9,886 nt of DNA from Pseudomonadota bacterium. Its GTDB lineage: Bacteria > Pseudomonadota > Gammaproteobacteria > Burkholderiales > Burkholderiaceae_D. A program made the position numbers and the translations under genes. This document shows, one piece after another, positions 7,455 to 9,886 of the stretch. Location: assembly GCA_018241865.1 (NCBI GenBank), contig JAFECY010000192.1, positions 1-9,886 on the forward strand, read 5' to 3'. Within the stretch, counting starts at the first letter, position 1. The number at the start of each line of letters is the position of its first letter. Below the pieces are notes generated by a model that was given only the letters and a program-made list of their open reading frames with translations, did no database searches and was not told the DNA's origin.

Positions 7455-8219
7455 TTATTTGGGCGGCGCTACCAATTTGATGATCGCTAGCGTGCAATTG
7501 TCGGCCACGGTGCCTTCGGCGCGTTCGCGTGCTTTTTTAATGAGGAGCTCGGAAGCCTGACGCGGATTGTTCATGGCGATGGCAACGCCCAATTCGGCAT
7601 CGCTGGTGTAATGCCAGAGCCCGTCCGAGCAGAGTAGGAATGCATCGCCGGCTTTCAGTCCTTCATGTTTGCCGATGGTGACAAAGGGTTCGGAATTCGG
7701 ATTACCGAGCACATTGACCAAAATGTTGGACAGCTTGTGATCCTTCGCTTGTTCGCGCTTGATCTTGCCTTGGCTAACCAATTGTTCGACGTAAGAGTGA
7801 TCGGTGGTGCGTTCGGCAAAGTTGGGGCCATTGAAGCGGTAGAGCCGCGAATCGCCAACGTGACCCCAGATGGCGGTTTTTTCCGGGGTTAAGACCAGAA
7901 TCACCATCGTCGTGTGCGGCTGTTTTTCGGCGGAAAAGCCGGAAATTTGGATGACCGTGTTCACCTCATGCGCGATGGTCTGCATCATGGATTCGACGCT
8001 TTCCGTCAGGGGAGAAAATAGGTCGAAATTGGTCTTGGCGGTACGCATCACCTGTTCAGCGGCCATCGCACCGCCGCTACGACCGCCCATGCCGTCGGCT
8101 AGCACCGCCATGACGTAGCCGGGTGCCTTGGGCGCAGTGAATAGCGCGGCACGATCCTGCTGTTCCTCGCGATCTCCGATGTGCGCGGCGGTGCCGGCTT
8201 CGATCTTATATTGGCTCAT
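7455..8219 (-). CDS. PP2C-family Ser/Thr protein phosphatase
   Basis: This is a metal-dependent phosphatase that removes phosphate from Ser or Thr of proteins (cytoplasm). The protein has 254 residues, the size of a bare bacterial PP2C catalytic domain such as Stp or PrpC, with no membrane segment or extra domain. Visible motifs are GDREEQQDR (R17, metal aspartate D22; the usual Asn-Glu/Gln-Asp is Gln-Gln-Asp here), ADGMGG (41-46, metal aspartate D42), TTMVILVL then GHVGDSRLYRF (119-129), TTDHSYV, LLCSDGLW (D199) and ADNCTLAIIKL (D240/N241). All expected metal ligands are present, so it should be active. ATG 8219 is preferred because the domain starts directly after it. A GTG at 8243 would add eight residues; neither start has a strong ribosome binding site. 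No Ser/Thr kinase or FHA-domain gene is adjacent in this window. Its stop codon abuts that of the + strand gene ending at 7454. Confidence 0.95.
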   Translation of the reverse strand: MSQYKIEAGTAAHIGDREEQQDRAALFTAPKAPGYVMAVLADGMGGRSGGAMAAEQVMRTAKTNFDLFSPLTESVESMMQTIAHEVNTVIQISGFSAEKQPHTTMVILVLTPEKTAIWGHVGDSRLYRFNGPNFAERTTDHSYVEQLVSQGKIKREQAKDHKLSNILVNVLGNPNSEPFVTIGKHEGLKAGDAFLLCSDGLWHYTSDAELGVAIAMNNPRQASELLIKKARERAEGTVADNCTLAIIKLVAPPK

Positions 8220-8345
8220 ACGTCCGAGTGGATTAAACTGCACATTATTCGCTTGCGCGACAATGCGTTATTCAGCAAATCATTATTACATGCGCCAGCC
8301 CGAGCTAGCCGGATTTACCCGAATTTTTGTGCGAAACGCGACACA
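8220..8345. other. Divergent intergenic region, 126 bases, between phosphatase and ydcH-like gene
   Basis: This region must hold the promoter of the - strand phosphatase and probably that of the + strand pair, because the flanking genes diverge. It is AT-richer than its surroundings at about 8241-8290, with repeated short elements such as CATTATT (8242-8248 and 8281-8287) and TTATTC. I could not assign a -35/-10 pair with acceptable spacing on either strand, and I see no clear operator or terminator. Confidence 0.4.
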
Positions 8346-8552
8346 ATGAGCCCAACCTCTATGGAAGATATTCAGCGCCGTATCATCGAACTGGAAGTCG
8401 AGCACCGCGACCTCGACGCAGTGATCGACATCATGGCGCGCGATACGACGCACGAGGAGCTGCAATTGCGGCGTTTGAAAAAGCGTAAGTTACAACTCAA
8501 AGATCAAACAACCTTGCTGAAAATGCAATTAATACCGGACATCCCGGCCTGA
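8346..8552 (+). CDS. Small YdcH/DUF465-like protein
   Basis: This is a 68-residue, highly charged and probably all-helical protein. The pattern MEDIQRRIIELEVEHRDLD, then a central segment, then EELQLRRLKKRKLQLKDQT and a short tail fits the YdcH (DUF465) family: a helical hairpin with a conserved L..EH..LD first helix and an L..LKK.KL.LKD second helix. The family's function is not established. The frame is open far upstream, but only the part from about ATG 8346 matches the family. ATG 8361 (MEDIQ) is an equally plausible start, and neither has a clear ribosome binding site. Its TGA (8550-8552) shares one base with the ATG of the helicase gene, so the two are probably translationally coupled. 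Confidence 0.8.
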   Translation: MSPTSMEDIQRRIIELEVEHRDLDAVIDIMARDTTHEELQLRRLKKRKLQLKDQTTLLKMQLIPDIPA

Positions 8553-8554
8553 TG
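8550..8554 (+). promoter_or_regulatory. Overlapping stop/start TGATG (translational coupling)
   Basis: The TGA of the ydcH-like gene and the ATG of the helicase gene share the A at 8552. Only a weak GGAC (8537-8540) lies upstream, so ribosomes ending the small gene probably reinitiate on the helicase. The start choice rests on this overlap and on the position of the conserved domain. Confidence 0.6.
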
Positions 8555-9886
8555 ACACACTTTCCTCAGGTTTTTGCCTTGCCTGTCACAGATTCCGATT
8601 TCCCCAAAAAAAATTCCGTAGCCGTTGCGCACGACGACGCGATCGAGCGTCTGTTCGATGCTCGTGGCCTGCTCGCCGAAGCGGTGGCTGGCTTTCGGCC
8701 GCGCCAGTCGCAGACCGAGATGGCCAAGGCTATTGCCGAAGCGATCGCCAGTCAGCAAACCTTGATTGCCGAAGCCGGCACCGGCACCGGCAAAACCTTT
8801 GCTTACCTCGTGCCGGCCTTGCTCTGGGGAGGGAAGGTGATCGTTTCCACCGGCACTAAAAACTTGCAAGATCAGCTTTATTTGCGCGATATTCCAACCG
8901 TGCGCAAAGCGCTCAATGCGCCGGTGTCGGTCGCGCTGCTGAAAGGACGGGCCAACTATGTCTGCCACTTTCATCTCGAGCGCACTCTGCAAAACGGTCG
9001 GCTGACAGCGCGCGAGGATGTCGGCTACCTGCGCGAGATTTCCCGTTTCACCAAGACCACTGCAAGCGGCGATAAAGCCGAGCTGTCGAAAGTGCCCGAA
9101 ACCGCTTTGATCTGGAGTTTGGTGACATCGACTCGCGATACTTGCCTAGGAGCCGAGTGTCAGTATTACCAAGATTGTTTCGTGATGAAGGCGCGCAAGG
9201 AAGCGCAGCAGGCTGACGTGGTGGTGGTCAATCATCACCTGTTTTTTGCCGATGTCGCGTTGAAGGATACGGGCGTGGCCGAGTTGTTGCCGACGGCGAA
9301 TACCGTCATCTTCGACGAAGCGCATCAGTTGCCGGAAACTGCTTCACTGTTCTTCGGCGACACGATTTCGACTGCGCACATCCTTGAGCTGTGCCGCGAC
9401 GTGTTGGCCGAAGGGCTGACGCATGCGCGCGACGGCGCCGATTGGGCGCGTACGGTGGCGCCGGTAGAGCGCGCCGCGCGCGATCTGCGGCTTTGTTTTA
9501 GCCAAGATATTTTGCGTTTATCGGTCAGTCAAATCGCGGCATCCAGCCCGTTTTTTCCGGCGCTGGAAACTTTGGGCATCGAATTGCAGGGTTTGGTTGC
9601 GGTACTGGAGACCCAGGCCGAACGAGCGGAAACCATCGAACAATGCCGGGTGCGTGCGCTGGATCTGGAAGCCCGATTGGAAGCTTGGCGTCGCCGCAAC
9701 AGTCATCCAGAACCAGAGGCGCAGGACGAGGAAAGCGTGTTATGGGTGGAAGCTTTCGCTTCTTCGCTGCATCTGCATCGTACGCCGCTGTCGGTTGCGC
9801 CGGTATTCGCCAAGCAGCGTGAGGGCACGCCGCGCTCTTGGATTTTTACCTCGGCCACGCTTGCCGTCAAAAACGATTTCCATCAT
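8552..9886 (+). CDS. yoaA: YoaA/DinG-family ATP-dependent DNA helicase (3' end outside window)
   Basis: This is an XPD-like superfamily 2 helicase with an iron-sulfur cluster, expected to unwind DNA 5' to 3' in repair or replication rescue. The frame is open for 445 codons from ATG 8552 to the window edge with no stop; family members have about 640-650 residues, so roughly 200 are missing. Visible features are the Q-like RPRQSQTEMA start (50-59), Walker A EAGTGTGKT (74-82), motif Ia VSTGTKNLQDQLY (98-110), four cluster cysteines C138, C198, C203 and C209 (KGRANYVC ... DTCLGAEC.YYQDC), VVVVNHHLFFAD (223-234), the DEAH box VIFDEAHQLPETA (D255-H258), and TPLSV...SWIFTSATL near the right edge. 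From memory these match E. coli YoaA better than DinG (for example NHHLF.AD, DEAHQLP and SWIFTSATL..ND..HH). In E. coli YoaA works with the polymerase III chi subunit (HolC). The whole conserved first half is intact. Confidence 0.95.
   Translation, partial: MTHFPQVFALPVTDSDFPKKNSVAVAHDDAIERLFDARGLLAEAVAGFRPRQSQTEMAKAIAEAIASQQTLIAEAGTGTGKTFAYLVPALLWGGKVIVSTGTKNLQDQLYLRDIPTVRKALNAPVSVALLKGRANYVCHFHLERTLQNGRLTAREDVGYLREISRFTKTTASGDKAELSKVPETALIWSLVTSTRDTCLGAECQYYQDCFVMKARKEAQQADVVVVNHHLFFADVALKDTGVAELLPTANTVIFDEAHQLPETASLFFGDTISTAHILELCRDVLAEGLTHARDGADWARTVAPVERAARDLRLCFSQDILRLSVSQIAASSPFFPALETLGIELQGLVAVLETQAERAETIEQCRVRALDLEARLEAWRRRNSHPEPEAQDEESVLWVEAFASSLHLHRTPLSVAPVFAKQREGTPRSWIFTSATLAVKNDFHH

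Noticed and set aside
8181..8345. N-terminal extension of the ydcH-like frame upstream of ATG 8346
   Set aside because: The extension runs antisense over the phosphatase start, does not resemble the family, and would make the protein nearly twice the usual length.
9518..9706. Small - strand frame inside the helicase gene
   Set aside because: Antisense shadow of a conserved coding region with no supporting signal.

Overview
This window reads as a stretch of core chromosome from a betaproteobacterium, most likely in the Burkholderiales and perhaps Oxalobacteraceae. That placement is an inference. It rests on moderate-to-high GC with strong third-position bias, on the order sucA-odhB-lpd followed by zapE, and on the 2-oxoglutarate-dehydrogenase type of E3, which carries an extra [16 protein letters not shown] segment before its redox disulfide. 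I see no insertion sequence, phage gene, tRNA, rRNA or CRISPR array, and no island-like change in composition.

Layout. (1) Positions 1-5190 hold the complete E1-E2-E3 set of the 2-oxoglutarate dehydrogenase complex on the + strand: sucA (its 5' end lies outside the window), odhB/sucB and lpd. The genes are separated by only 60 and 50 bases, and each gap contains a strong hairpin that begins 7 bases after the preceding stop. (2) Positions 5202-7454, same strand and tightly packed, hold a small glycine-rich lipoprotein, the AFG1-type ATPase ZapE, and a secreted, highly charged, probably coiled-coil protein whose start overlaps the end of zapE. These probably continue the same transcript. (3) Positions 7455-8219 on the - strand hold a stand-alone PP2C-type protein phosphatase. 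Its stop codon abuts the stop of the + strand gene with no base between them. (4) After a 126-base divergent intergenic region, 8346-9886 on the + strand hold a 68-residue YdcH/DUF465-like protein whose stop overlaps (TGATG) the start of a YoaA/DinG-family iron-sulfur DNA helicase. The helicase runs off the 3' edge.

How the genes work together. SucA, OdhB and Lpd convert 2-oxoglutarate, CoA and NAD+ into succinyl-CoA, CO2 and NADH in the TCA cycle. ZapE is an ATPase linked to the cell division ring in E. coli, and its role next to this operon is not evident. The phosphatase probably reverses Ser/Thr phosphorylation, but no partner kinase is visible here. The YdcH-like/helicase pair looks translationally coupled and concerns DNA repair or replication. 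Most of the window is ordinary, well-understood sequence. The parts worth a second look are the two intercistronic hairpins, the three small or uncharacterised proteins, and the zero-gap convergent gene ends. I did not find a clearly new system.
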